DNA from: Stratiolaelaps scimitus
Lineage: Eukaryota; Arthropoda; Arachnida; Mesostigmata; Laelapidae
Assembly: GCA_019614645.1 (NCBI GenBank)
Contig: JABWDB010000005.1
Location: forward strand, 16,481,001-16,545,000
Direction of reading: 5' to 3'
Length of the DNA stretch: 64,000 bases
How positions within the stretch are numbered: position 1 is the stretch's first letter; each line of letters starts with the position of its first letter. A program made the translations under genes and the position numbers. Below are positions 23,425-35,575 of this stretch, piece by piece. Under the pieces are notes generated by a model, which did not search any database, was not told the origin of the DNA, and worked only from the letters and a program-made list of their open reading frames with translations.

Positions 23425-23741
23425 AGGCTGTCTGTTAGGCAGATAATGCCTTTGAGGAATTTCATATAACGATGTGAATATATGGGTCTAGTCAGGGAGA
23501 CGTCTTCAGATCTGAGAACTCTTGACGACATTTGTAAATAATACAATTGGGAACGCGTGCATTATGTTTGATGCGTATTGGAGGAAATGATGATGGATAA
23601 CCATGTTCCGAATCGGATCTAACAAACGCGCCGCAGAGAGCAGGACAAATTGAAATTTTGATCAATTCATGTTCATTATCGCACGTGTCTGTCTCGTGAG
23701 TTGACTCGATCTTAACATACAGCATATTTAACGGTAGATCT

Positions 23742-23743
<2 letters not shown>

Positions 23744-23772
<29 letters not shown>
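23744..23772. repeat. (CT)n microsatellite
   Basis: About 14 units. No open exon follows it, so it is not clearly a splice-site tract. Confidence 0.9.
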
Positions 23773-23776
<4 letters not shown>

Positions 23777-26700
23777 ACGCATCTATCGATCGGTTATAAT
23801 TGGAGGTACTTGAGTTGGCCGCATGTCTCTTTACGTGAATACGATCATAATCATTTGGACTCAACGGGCACGCGATTAGCTCTGAACATTTCCGACTTGC
23901 TTAGACCTCCTGCCCTATTGTGGACTCCACTTCGTACCCGTACACGTAAATGTATGTACAACGACCTCATCAGTAGATCAGCCATCAGCAGGGCCATTGG
24001 CCATTTAGCGGTTTTCTCACTGAGTGACCTCTGTCAGTGAGAACACTAACGGACAGAGCAAGTATTGGATTCTTGCCCGGATGACTCGACTCGATTGTAT
24101 GGTACATATCATAGTACAAACGCGTACCTGCGTCCGTACGTAACGATCGACGTTTAAGCGTCATATTTGAAGGTACTACAATTGCCACCAGTGGTACGGG
24201 CAAGCTCTGGGAATATTGGATCTTCCGTGAGCATCTCGATATAGAAAATATCACCGTGTATTACTATTGAGCGATCATTAAGTGTGCTCGTTGTCAGCCG
24301 GATAGAGAGTATACGTCTGTCTAGCAGACTGCTGGCTGATGCCCGCATGATGAGGGCTCAGAACGACGCCGGTTGCTCTGACGTGGCGCGCTTTCAGCGT
24401 GATACATCATCGGGTCTCAATCGGAATTGACAGAGAAGCATTTATTACAACTGCCTTTGGTCGTCGATATTGCTGATGCTGCTACCACAGGCTTTCCCTT
24501 AGGCGTGGAATTGTATTCTATCCGTCAAAGAATAGTCTTCAATTGTGATCTACAACAGAATAGCGATATAGGTACAGGCGACAATAGTGCCCCCACTTTG
24601 AAAGCGGTCGATTAGTCGCACCCATTCGCCTGACATAAGCACAAGTCATGAAAATGGACCGGCAATGAATCGTAATCTAAAGAAGTGTTTAACGATGCCA
24701 GAGAATATGTAACTCTGCTCAAAACTACCTCGACACCAATGACAGTCGTGGCCTTTAGAACTGAAGAAGCCGGCCATGTGAAAACGCGGAGTTCGCGTCG
24801 GTTCTATTTAAGCGATTTGGCGACTAACTCCGTCCATTTTGCCAGAAGCTTTTTCAGTGTCCTGAAAAGAAGGCGAATGACGGCCACGTATTGTTCGTCT
24901 CGTGCAGGATGATCTCCTATGTACAGTAACAAGAGGGGCTTCATCCTGGCCCTCTTCAAATTGTATCGCCCTTGAATCCTCCACGTGAAAATCTCATATG
25001 AGGAGGTTATTCGACATTCTGTGTGCTAACAAAGACAGCTATAGGATTGTGACTTTGGTAGTCAGCTATGTTCCACCGATGCTGGCCTTACTAGGACCTA
25101 GCTTGGATTTTGTGTTTTATGGACGTTAATGTTATTTCTGATCAATCTGTTTCAACGACACATATAAAGACTTGGAGATTTTAGATTAACAAATAGTGAT
25201 TGGGATCGAACATATTAGTTGCACGCGCGCGTGTCTGCCAACCCTTGTCACCACCGTCACGAAAGAACGAGGTACATAGGTTGAAACAAACATATCCCAT
25301 CTGAGCGTAGAGTGAGGAATATACTCCACCCTTTGTCCCTTGTTAACGATTCGACGTAACAGTACATTAGCAGTTATACTATAAGCGTAGTGGTGACCGT
25401 TTGGGTAGGATCGATGTGAGTTCGTCTTCGAGTTCGTCTCCTCATCGCTCGGGGTCACGCGATCGCCTATATGTTTGGAGTCTCTCTGCCCCGCAACCTG
25501 TCTCATGCCCACACCAGTGTGCATATATTGTACCTGCTGCCATCCGAACGACACAGGACATCGCCGCCGTTCCATTCCAACCCGTACCTAAGCTAACTGC
25601 TACCTGCTACAGAGGTCACACCAACGAGATCTTCACAAGGCAGGTCCGATTCTCGTGTTCAAGTCAGCGGCTCAGGCGGAATGAATTTGTCTAATTTTTG
25701 AGAAGTTACTCGTAACCCACCGCCCCACAGCCCCTCCCCTACTCGCGGACGCGCCGAGTCGAACCTGTCGTTAGAGACGAACCTGTCTTAAGGATCTCAG
25801 CTAGCCCTCCTTCCGACGAGGCCGCGCAACAACCTACTAATGTATTCAATGGCGAAATTTCCCTTATAACCTAAGGGAGAGGAGATGTGGTCCGCTCTAT
25901 ATATCTATTGCTATTATGGTTGCTGCCAACACGAACGATATCAACACTTCATATTATCATCATACTACACTTCGCGCTTATTGGTACGAGTAGACGGTGT
26001 CGTACGAGTTAGTTTCCACTTGATCGTTACTCACTGCCGGTTTCGATTTTGACTGTGATGGCCTTCAGCGGGCGGCACACACAGACTTCGGTAGTCTTCC
26101 CGGAAGCGCCCGCATTTCATCTTCCTCAGTTTCATTCGGTCGAATCCCACTAATGCCGTGTTATATCGGGCGTTCGTCTTGGATGATGTTGTTGATGCTC
26201 GCTTGTATGCCCGTCTGTGGGGCTGTCTGTCTGGCTCAATCGCGTGTCTGGATGAACTGGATGACCAGCGGCTCCGACTGGTAGACGTCGGCACCAACTC
26301 CGCTCAGCACCGCCATCCGCCTGAAGGGTTAAAGGTTCTTAGCCGCTTGGCCTGGTAGGCCATCATCATCATCTGCGTCAGGCGATTCGGGCGGCGACGC
26401 CGATGAGGGTTGAATTGTTGCGCGGGCGGCTTTTCAAGTGAGGAAACAAAAGATCCGCTATCTGGAGAAGAGCATCAGAATGATTTATGCCTTTTTTGAG
26501 CATGATTTACGTAAATATTGCCCCCCCCGCGCTGCTGCGGTCTCAGTTCTCCCTCGAAACGTCTACGAAGAGCAACCAACTATGCATATGTGGTAATCGT
26601 TCTTGTACTCGTTGTACGGTGAAAATGCCGATAACGTCTCGCAAAAAACAACGGCAACGTCCCACCTTCTTAGCACGACACGTAGAGTGTTCAACATGTT

Positions 26701-26872
26701 GGCTATGCTCATTGAGTGAGCAGCGAGCGTACAAGTACGATGTGTAAAGAACCAACAGATACGGCCCGAGTTGAAGCTAACCCTCGCCACGACTTTTTTA
26801 GGGAGTCCCGTGTGACCCCTTTGACTGAGCATGAAAATGCGACTTCTGTACGATGTGACTGATGGCTGGGGT

Positions 26873-26902
26873 ATTCTACAAGCTCGAACGAGCTTGTAGA
26901 AT
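26873..26902. repeat. 30-bp near-perfect palindrome
   Basis: ATTCTACAAGCTCG and its exact reverse complement flank a central AA. The 14-bp arms could form a cruciform or be a dimeric protein-binding site. No second copy was noticed in the window. Confidence 0.95.
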
Positions 26903-27530
26903 GTTTAATGGGGTTTACGGCATCGATTGGTTCTGTTCAAGCTTATGTTTCTTTGTCGGCGCTAGCATACATATACATACATCCCTTGATATTTATACTA
27001 TCTATTATATATCTACATCTATTATTTGATGTTTGCGTGTGAAGGTCCCATGTACAATGGCATACAACATTGTGCGTTAAGGAATGTTTAATCAAACTGC
27101 AATGTCTCCAGCCCGAACAGGACCTATCTCAATATTCAGAGCACGACGATGTCTAGATAGACTATATTCGTCGCTTTATGCCTTCAGGGCCAAATCATCA
27201 CAGGCACCGAAGTAGTTGCGCAGCTTTTCCGTGATCAGGATCCGTATCATTTCTCTCATTCGCTCATTTGCGGCCGCGCGCGCGCCTATTGCTCTGCCTG
27301 CTCTACTCTCTTTCCCTGACAGGCCAAGCCAAGACAAGACAACAACGCTGGGTCGTTCGGTCGGCTGGCCGGCCGTTCGAACGGACAGTGCTAATCCTAA
27401 TCTGGCGGCATAACCGACGTCGTCGTCGCGATTCGTTGCTGGTTTGGACCGTTCTGGTTTTCACGCATTCGCCCTCCATCCCGCATCTTGCCCATCTTAC
27501 CGCACCACTGCGCGGTCATCGGCAGCAACG

Positions 27531-27556
27531 CCAGCAGCAGCAGCAGTAGTAGCAGC
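27531..27556. repeat. (CAG)n with TAG interruptions
   Basis: CAG and TAG triplets in the 27.2-28.2 kb island. Confidence 0.85.
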
Positions 27557-28010
27557 TTGCCACAGCAGCAGCGCGCGATCAGCAGCCATCGGCGACAACC
27601 AGCGCCCATCGATGCGTCTTTCCTTCGTCCGGTCCGTTCGTTCGTTGGTCCACGGGTCGGGCCGTTCGATGGTCTGTCTGTGTGTGTGTGAGTGGGTATT
27701 GCTGTGATCTGTATCGAAGAAGGCGCAGCCCGGTCACAGACGCACACGGATGCTAAAAAGATGCGCTCTCACAGTCGGTGCGAGTGCATCCTTCTGTTGC
27801 GGCCAGTGGCTTCCCCGTCGCTTCCGACGCCGCAATGTCCCGGTGATGTCGCTGATCTTGTCGCTGCGGTCACATTTGCATCGCAAAACGAGATGGACGA
27901 CGCAACGAACGGGCAGCAATAGGCTCCTCGACGAATGGTAAAAGAAGCACAAACTGTCTCCCTTGCTGGCCAAGAAGCTCGCCAAAACGGCGGCTATCAC
28001 AAGTCTGATA

Positions 28011-28027
28011 GCAGCAGCAGCAGCAGT
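28011..28027. repeat. (CAG)n run
   Basis: Five to six units. Confidence 0.85.
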
Positions 28028-28513
28028 AACAGCCACAACTTGGACAACGACAACAACTGTACTGGCTTAACGGCCAACAGCGCGAACTGGCTGAGGCCAG
28101 GCCGATCATCGACCATTACCACCAGCAGAAGCTCTGTCGAAAAGAAGACACGCCTATCGCGTTGCTCTTCTCTACTGTCTTGTCGCCCTTTTGCACCAGC
28201 GATTTTTTTTTATTATCATTTCGTCCTTCCAACAGTTTCGATGAGTAGAGCGCGCATCCAGCAGGCACCTTGTCTATGCAGCCATCTTAGATCCTGCTTA
28301 TATTAAGTCAGCAGTTGACTTCTCTGGTCTCGAGCCACTGGTTGTACTCTCGTAGTCGCACCGACACACTCGCATATATGAAATGGAAAGCTCTCGCTGG
28401 TTGGCGTTTTCTCAGCCATATGTTCACATGAAGTTTCAATTTTGACTATTGCTTAATGTCCGTTCTGAATGTAGACCAAAGAGGTCGATCTGCAGAGACT
28501 ACAGGTCCTGCCG

Positions 28514-28533
28514 TATATATATATATATATATA
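28514..28533. repeat. (TA)n microsatellite
   Basis: About ten units. Confidence 0.9.
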
Positions 28534-28729
28534 ATGTATACGCGTTTGCTGGACATAGCTGATTTCTGTACACAGCATTTGCCGCCTTCATTTCGTCGCA
28601 AAAAAATGCATCTCGTGTCGTATTGAAATGGCTCCGACCAAGCGCATCCTGTACACATATTTTTTTGTAAGATAAACGTTCCATACATGCGTATTTTTAG
28701 TATTGATAACCAACTCGCTGGGACTGATC

Positions 28730-28732
<3 letters not shown>

Positions 28733-28766
<34 letters not shown>
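28733..28766. repeat. (AT)n microsatellite
   Basis: About 17 uninterrupted units. Confidence 0.95.
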
Positions 28767-28769
<3 letters not shown>

Positions 28770-29106
28770 CTGCAGCAAAATAACAGCATTCTAAAAGATG
28801 CCAACCAGCCACCAGTACCAGTTGCATTTTGTGTCTGTTGTGAATATAGATTGCATTTTATGACAAATATATTTATATATATACATGTATATGTATATAC
28901 TTGACAATTGTCGTTCGTTACGGCTAACGCATTTTTCGTTGTTGCTGCCACTTTGGCTGTGGCACTCGTCCTATGACCGACAACTGCGGTCGCTTCAACC
29001 CTGCCGCTACCGGACTGTTCACGCCGCGATGTCCGACTGTCAACGGAGTAAACCCGACGGTCGGCGAGAGAAGACGAGAGAGAGAGAGGCCGAGAAATTG
29101 TCCGAT

Positions 29107-29107
29107 A

Positions 29108-29143
<36 letters not shown>
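29107..29143. repeat. (TA)n microsatellite
   Basis: About 17 units with one CA interruption. Confidence 0.9.
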
Positions 29144-29146
<3 letters not shown>

Positions 29147-29590
29147 CGGTAGCTGGTTTTATTTATTTTTTGTTGTTGTTCGACGGTCGACGCTTTCTTG
29201 AGCTGGTGCTGCAGGGCGTCGCGGCCACTGTCGTTGCTGACCGGTCCCGTTTTCGAGGCTTTCCGAGCTGACCGAGGCGGACATCGGTTCGCTGACAGGA
29301 GTGGTGCTGGGCAGCAGCATCATTGGGCCGTTGCTTTGCGGCGGCTACTACGTTTTGACTGTTGCCGTTTGCTTGGCTAGCCCGTTCAATACCAACCCAT
29401 ATAGTGATAGTAGTGGCCGAACCAGTAGCTTCTATCTATCGACCTATCTGTCTACATACCTGATAGCGTGCGCAAAGCAGAGCAGACCTTCGGGGCTGAT
29501 CTCGATTCGAATCGGTCGCTCGGCCGGGATGCGACTCGCCAGGCTGGACTAGCGCCGGACAGCTGATATGAACGCTCAGAAACACGCAAA

Positions 29591-29608
29591 ACACACACAC
29601 ACACACAG
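29591..29608. repeat. (CA)n microsatellite
   Basis: About nine units. Confidence 0.85.
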
Positions 29609-30013
29609 TAAAGCCGTGCCGTTGAGCCGTACGGCTTGATAGGGATCCATCGCCAATGGCCGGTGGACATATATCGCTATGACACGTCACTAAAAAGTGA
29701 TCGGCAAGAAGACCCGCACGATTGGCCACATTCGACTCGAGATGCGCACAGCTATGAAGCTACAATCAAAGCTGATAAAGTCCGATGGCGACTTTGGAAA
29801 AATAGTGTAATCTATAGTGTTTTTACAGCATAATCTCGACTTTGTGCTTCAATTGAATAACAGCTTCAATTTTTTTTTGTGATTTAGGTAGTTAGCTAGA
29901 AAATGCTCTGGGACACGTTACGCGTGATTTGTCCGTTAGTATCCTGTATCGGTTCTATATTTGTGCTCAGATGAAGATCTTCTTCTCTAAGGAGAAACCT
30001 CTTTTCTTATACT

Positions 30014-30037
30014 ACAATAATAATAATAATAATAATA
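30014..30037. repeat. (AAT)n microsatellite
   Basis: About seven units. Confidence 0.9.
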
Positions 30038-30638
30038 CACACGCACTTTATTCAAAATAATAGAGGTATTTGCTGGGTGTTCGGTAGAGGGTTGTCAAAA
30101 TATAGGTTATATATTACGAGATAGGTCCTGTCCCCGCAAGGCCCAGGAGATTCTCCACGGGAAGAGCGATCATTAACACATTGATTACTTAAACCAACTT
30201 TGGGTAGAACAGTTACACCAGCTCTTATACTAGTTACAATCAAATCAAACATCATATTCATTAGGGTCGATAGATGTCTATTTATACATGAATATGCTAG
30301 ATAAATACAAGAATATTAAATATATTTGAGTTACATATATATATTAGTTGCTTGCAACCATGCTGATAATATTCTATATGTCACGACTGCAGTGACTACT
30401 ACAACTATTGCACTCGGACGTCTTCTGTTATTGATCCTCCTGATATTTTACTTGTTTTGCCAGCTCGATAGCATTAAGAGCAACAAACTACCGCCATCTT
30501 GTGCTGGGACAATTCAAAGCTATGTGCCGACATTAGCGGACAATTCAGTGCTATGTTGAACACCAGACGTCAATTTCAGCGTCTCGACATCAAGCAGACC
30601 TATCATATGTTCCCGAATGAAGCAGCTATCACATGTGC

Positions 30639-30660
30639 CCTCAGCGTCACAACGCTGAGG
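30639..30660. repeat. perfect 9-bp hairpin
   Basis: CCTCAGCGT and ACGCTGAGG enclose a four-base CACA loop. No T-run follows, and its role is unknown. Confidence 0.85.
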
Positions 30661-32862
30661 AGGTCACTTCTCGCGTCGCGCACGAAGTATATAACATACA
30701 CACACACACACAACATAATGCACACATTCTTTATTATAATTACTGTGTAATACTGTCTACGATACAGTAACATACGGTCTGAGTATGATACACGGAGAAG
30801 TGATATTCTGCCAGATCTTCTAGCATCATTTAACATAGCGTTTGCATGCTGTTTTCGGCTGTTTGTTACGATAAATGTTCATCACGCTTGAAACGGCCAC
30901 CCGGCCATGCTCTGTAAGGCTGGACGACTTTGATTTCGTATCGCGGACCGCCAGTGGAGACGGCTAGATATTTTTCTCTGTGGTTCTCCCCACGATCGTG
31001 ATATACTTTCATCAGCTGCGACAGTCGTTGGTCGCCGCTGTTATGTCGGCAGCAATAGCCTGATAATCGTCTTGTGCGGCAATGATTTCTGTCATGGCTA
31101 CAAAGCATGACCACTTTGGATGGTCGATGTCATTATTAGGCTTCCTCATAAGCTGACCTCTTGGCTAGACCGTAGGTGGGGAATCGTAGTCTTCTTACCT
31201 TATGGTCACCGGGTCAGCTTGGCCCGAGATCAGCTTGCGTCAGTCACATTGACAATTGTGCATAGAACAACGTCGTTAAGCCTGTCACCATTGAGTCGTT
31301 CGGTCATTGAATCTGTACTGATCGTTCGGTTCACGGCAGGTGTAGTAATATTTGTGTAAACCGTATAGTAGCTTATCAAGAAAGAAATGTGATTATTATT
31401 ATATTGCTGCTGCTGCTTACTTTGTTATGGATGCGAGCGGTAACATATCGACTCGTTGTATTGTTCGGAGTTATTCTTCCATTTTTGCACAACGTTAATT
31501 GCTGTATTGTAGTGACACATGGTCTGTGTTAGTATCGCCAGGGTGATTGTGTAAATAAGATTTTTTTGTTTCGTTATTCGCGTCTATTTTGTCAATTTGG
31601 CAATCAACCACTAAATTGGACACAGTCGTAGCGAGGCGTCTCGAGCAACTACCGCCATAGGGAGGCACTTCGACATCACCTTCCAGCCGTACATCATCTA
31701 GCAGCGGATGGGTGAAACAGACCTCCTCTCGACCCGCGGGTTCAAACCCGCATTGGCTGGCGCAGCGGCCCAATTTGCTCTGCAGAAATTACTTCGACAA
31801 TGTCCATACCGTGCTTGTGGTGCACTGAGAAGCGGGGTGTCATCGGCGATTTGTTTTTATCATCATCGATCGGCGCCAATCAGGTGGCGCCCGGGTCCAC
31901 TCAACCCCGGCGGATGTGTCCTGATATCCACCGTGCGCACGTTTGCTCTGGTGATCCTGCAGCTCAACCAAGGCTCACCGGCGGTGGGCGGCGTTGCGCC
32001 GCGCGCGAAAACGCCTTATGAACAACAAGCAAACAAACACGAAGCAGTTGATGATGCACCTACCCCAAGACCAAGCATTCGAGAAATTTCTAGAAAAGCA
32101 GTTTCCATCCATTCGGACGAGTTCAGAAATTGAAATTCACTATTTATTTGTACGTAGCTACCCTGGGCAGACGGTCGATGTGTTAGCTATTGTGTGTGGC
32201 AATCGATCCACTTTGTATTCGTGCCTGGTGCGTTCTTCAGAGCAAAAGTGGTTATTCGCATTGATTTTCGTCGCGTCGCCGGGGCGACAAATGTGCGTGA
32301 ATTGCACACGCACGTATACCGGTCGTAGTTGACCCCAACGAAAAGGTACCGGCGGTATTTTCTCTGGCAAAAAAAAAACAACAATCTTTCGTATTGTATA
32401 ACAATGATAACGAAAATAATAATAATTGAAATATTATTCACGCAGATACGCGACACCCTATCCTGCCGTCCCGGTACTCTTCTGCTGGGACAGACACAGC
32501 CGGAGCGTCAATATATACGATATGCTATATATGATCAGATTCGTTTTCGTCGTCCGTCGTATTCAGTGCTGCTGCTGCTGCTGCCCTCTCGATCTTCGAA
32601 TGATTGCTACAACGGAACGAATCAACGGGCTACCGCTTCTATCACAGCGAGACCGAGGTCGAACGACGACACCGCTGAGGGGATGCGTCCCTCAGAAGGT
32701 CTCGTTCGTTTGCGTTGGCTGGCTGGCTGCCGCGGAGACGACTTTCGAATGATATCCGATTTTCGGACCTTTGCCCTTGCAAGCGACAGCGCTAGTTGAC
32801 AACAGGTCAAGTGTGTGATCCGGAGGTCAGTCGTCGGATTCGATTGAATTCGATAGCGAACG

Positions 32863-33160
32863 ATGTCTGCTGATACGGTAGTATTAGCTTCAGTAGTTGT
32901 AGTAGATGCTAGTCAAGGCGATATCAATAAGAATTCCCTTCAGGCGACGCCGAGCGACGCCTCACAAGCGAACGCCACGTGTGCGACAACGACACTTTTC
33001 GTCATTACCACCAACCAGAAAATTAATAGCATTACGTGGATGACGAGATTAAAAGACAATCAAGTGACGGCAACGTTTGACGTTTCAACCGCTGCCCAGA
33101 TTGAACTTCACGGTACGATTTGCTCGTTCGGTTTCGGTCAGACGAACGCCGGCATGATTG
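32863..33160 (+). CDS. candidate coding exon with start codon, possible alternative first exon
   Basis: The open frame begins at ATG 32,863 (A at -3) and runs 99 codons plus one base to GATTG|GTAAGC, a good donor. The product starts MSADTVVLASVVVVDASQGD and contains a Ser/Thr/Ala/Gln-rich segment; I recognise no domain. A hydrophobic run near residues 6-14 is too short and irregular for a firm signal peptide. Two outcomes are possible. A 62-base intron (33,161-33,222) ends in TTTTTCGATTTAG, giving a 162-residue protein with a second exon. Alternatively the donor joins the distant exon at 63,674, because it ends in the same phase (one G) as the exon at 20,149. A TCAGT-type initiator-like sequence lies about 35 bases upstream of the ATG. 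Chance remains a real explanation. Confidence 0.28.
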
Positions 33161-33222
33161 GTAAGCAGCCGTCAGTGGTAAATGTCTGACTTCTCTCTGT
33201 TTCTGCGGCTTTTTCGATTTAG

Positions 33223-33413
33223 AATTGGTTACGATGGCCGGCCGGTGGTTCCCAGCAATGCCGTATCCACTGTGTGCAATTGACGATTTTCACTTATCAG
33301 ATCCTCTCGTTCATTGCGAATGTACATCATTCGTTTGCGCATCACTTTGGGCTTCGCGGAACGTTGGATCTGAGCAGAGGCGTGATGTTGGGAGTTTTCA
33401 AAGATATATATAA
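33223..33413 (+). CDS. candidate second exon of the 32.9-kb ORF
   Basis: If the 62-base intron is real, the frame continues with ELVTMAGRWFPAMPYPLCA for 63 codons to TAA at 33,411-33,413. This segment has four cysteines, of which the pair in HCECTSF is the closest. No domain is recognised. The junction codon is G|AA (Glu). Support rests on the phase match, the short GT-AG intron with a T-rich 3' end, and lack of stops. There is no obvious poly(A) signal immediately after the stop. Confidence 0.22.
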
Positions 33414-34109
33414 TTTCTCTCTATAGTAATTCTCGAAGGAAAAATTGGAGGAGATCACCGATGTAGCCGGTGACTAAAAACAATTACCTTCATTCGGCCG
33501 TCTTCGCTATCTCGACTATTGCGATTCGTTGCTATAACATGCGGTCTGATGCGCTCACCCGAGCTCGTGAAGACACTTTCCAAGCTGGTCCTCGTGTGCA
33601 CCCATCAATTAGTAATTGCTGCTTGCCCAGCATGCCGTCCGCGTAGGCAACTTACGTCTTAGACGCGCTTAGCTAATTGCCAAGGCGACTTGACATCGAT
33701 GAACGGCTACAAATATCACACTGACAGTTCGTCTTGAAATAGCGTGGCCGAGTCAATGCCCACAACTCAATGACTATCGTAACCAGTCCAGGTGTATTAT
33801 AGCCCTGTCTACCACAAGCTAGCTAAGTGGTGTCTATCAGCATCAGATCATCCCTCAATTCGACAATCATTTGCTCTTAGCAAAAACAGAAGAACACTAT
33901 TCCCTTCTACCTGCGAGTCCATCTCACTTTCGCGCACGTACAAAGAAACGAGAGAGACAGAGAGAGAGAGGAATAAAGATTGAAACCGGTAGATCGTACT
34001 TTGCCAAGAACCGAAGAAACACCCGGATCGCCGACGACTTCAATGTCTGCCTCTGCTATTAGAACCGGTGCGAGCGTTGGTCTTTATGTGTGTTGTTGCT
34101 GTTATTTCT

Positions 34110-34127
34110 GCCGCCGCCGCCGCCGCC
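34110..34127. repeat. (CCG)n run
   Basis: Six units. Confidence 0.9.
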
Positions 34128-35116
34128 CTCCACCGTCAGCGTTCCCCTCCGGCTAAATAGCTAGAAACAGCACGCCTGTCAATCATATTTCATCTGAGCA
34201 TCTCCCCTGACGTTTGCCGACGTGATCTGAAGTGGACATTCTAGCCTCTTCTGTCAGCTCCACCAGCATATATCGTATCGCGTACATCGCGCCTTCCTCG
34301 TGTAGCACATTTGCCGTGGCTAATTGCCGCTCAAGAGTTGATCACAGGCCAGTACGGGACAAGTAAACGAATCAGACGTGAAAGTCGTCCCTTCGACAGA
34401 GGCGGCGACGTACTTACGCTGGCCGAATTTTCGCTATCGCTTGCAGTGGCAACTTGAAGTTGTTGCTCCACGAAATGGAGCACCGTGAAGGCGCAATAAC
34501 ACCATATTCGTCATTGTATCTATGTGTGTGTGTTTGTGTCGTTCGAAGTTGAACCGGCCTAACTCGTCAGAGATGATCACTCCCGAGTAATAATTACACA
34601 TGACAACAGATAGGTTGAGCAGCAGTGAGTCGTCGCTGATGAATAAGAAAGAAAGACCAGGCCTAGAGACGTGTGCACATTTCTAGCTTTAAACGATACT
34701 ATAAGGTTGATTTAGTACAATTTGTTGAACGGTCTGTCAATACGTGGCTTACTTCAGGTGCACGATGATAAGCCAACGCGACTAGATGAATACATGCTAT
34801 GATAGTAGATATCGCTTGAATGTAGTATTCTATATAAGTGTTGAAATATGGTTCTCTCAGTAACGACCAGGCGTATCAAACGAGAATGTAGAATATTATT
34901 ATATTATGAACTTTAACGATCAAGGTCAAGTCCATGTAAAAATAGATACACATAAATGTTTCTTTTTTTTTAGCGTATACTGAGTGACCAGATCGATGCT
35001 AAATCGATGCGACCATTTTTTACCAGCACTTTCTAATGCAGGTAATCTACAGCTTGATCAACAGCGGATGATGTTACTGCTGCTTCTGCTGCGGCCGCTG
35101 CAGTAACTCCTCTAGC

Positions 35117-35575
35117 TTGTCAGGTGAACAGCACGCGTCAGCTAACAGCTGCAAGCATCTGTCTCCTTCGACCATGGGGTGGGTGTGTCTCTCGCAGCAG
35201 CCGGCGTTTCATTCTAATCTCGAATGCTTAGCCCGAATGGGCATGAAGTCGCAGACACCACCACCGGTCAACATGAAATTGCATATGTGTGTGTGTATGA
35301 TGGTGTTGGCTAAGAAGCCGGCCGAAATCCACCGAGATGACCGTATCCAGCCGAGTTGTAAATATAGTCAGGAGACGATGAAGACTAGGACGACCTCGTT
35401 GGTTATGCATTATGTAAATGTTATGTCCCAACAAGTTATGGAGAGTTGCGTCGGCAGGTACATAAGCCCGATCCTACCTCAATGCGGTTCGTCATTGGCG
35501 GCTGACCGGAGACTGACCCCAAATCGACACTCGACTACAAAATCCCAGGAAACCTCAGCCAGGGCGGCAAGCTAG
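35117..35575 (+). other. long open frame, probably not a gene
   Basis: A 152-codon open frame preceded by a pyrimidine-rich TCTAGCTTGTCAG acceptor-like site. It begins with a TTG, so it could only be an internal exon. The composition is Met/Ser/Thr-rich (MMVLAKKPAEIHRDDRIQPS in the middle) and there is no recognised domain. No good donor closes it. Listed because it is among the longest frames outside the triplet-repeat islands. Confidence 0.15.

Larger units (their letters stand above)
20251..27200. other. no gene seen; GC-rich island at 21.9-22.7 kb
   Basis: AT-rich intron-like DNA with (AT)n, (TG)n and (CT)n runs surrounds a CAG/CTG/CCG/TCG island. Two short same-frame + ORFs at 24,427 and 24,685 are separated by stops and not recognised. 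Confidence 0.35.
27201..32862. other. no gene seen; GC-rich island then AT-rich microsatellite DNA
   Basis: 27.2-28.2 kb is rich in CAG and CGT; 28.4-29.2 kb holds three long (AT)n tracts within 650 bases; beyond 29.8 kb the sequence is AT-rich with an (AAT)n run. Confidence 0.35.

Noticed and set aside
28446..28778. ORFs containing long IYIYIY runs, here and at other (AT)n tracts
   Set aside because: They are translations of (AT)n microsatellites, not protein genes.
30749..30770. TAATACTGTC, similar to the start of miR-8/miR-200
   Set aside because: The match ends after ten bases and the only pairing is a six-base stem, not a pre-miRNA hairpin.
31736..31751. GCGGGTTCAAACCCGC, like a tRNA T-arm
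   Set aside because: The loop is six bases rather than seven and no acceptor, D or anticodon stem fits around it.
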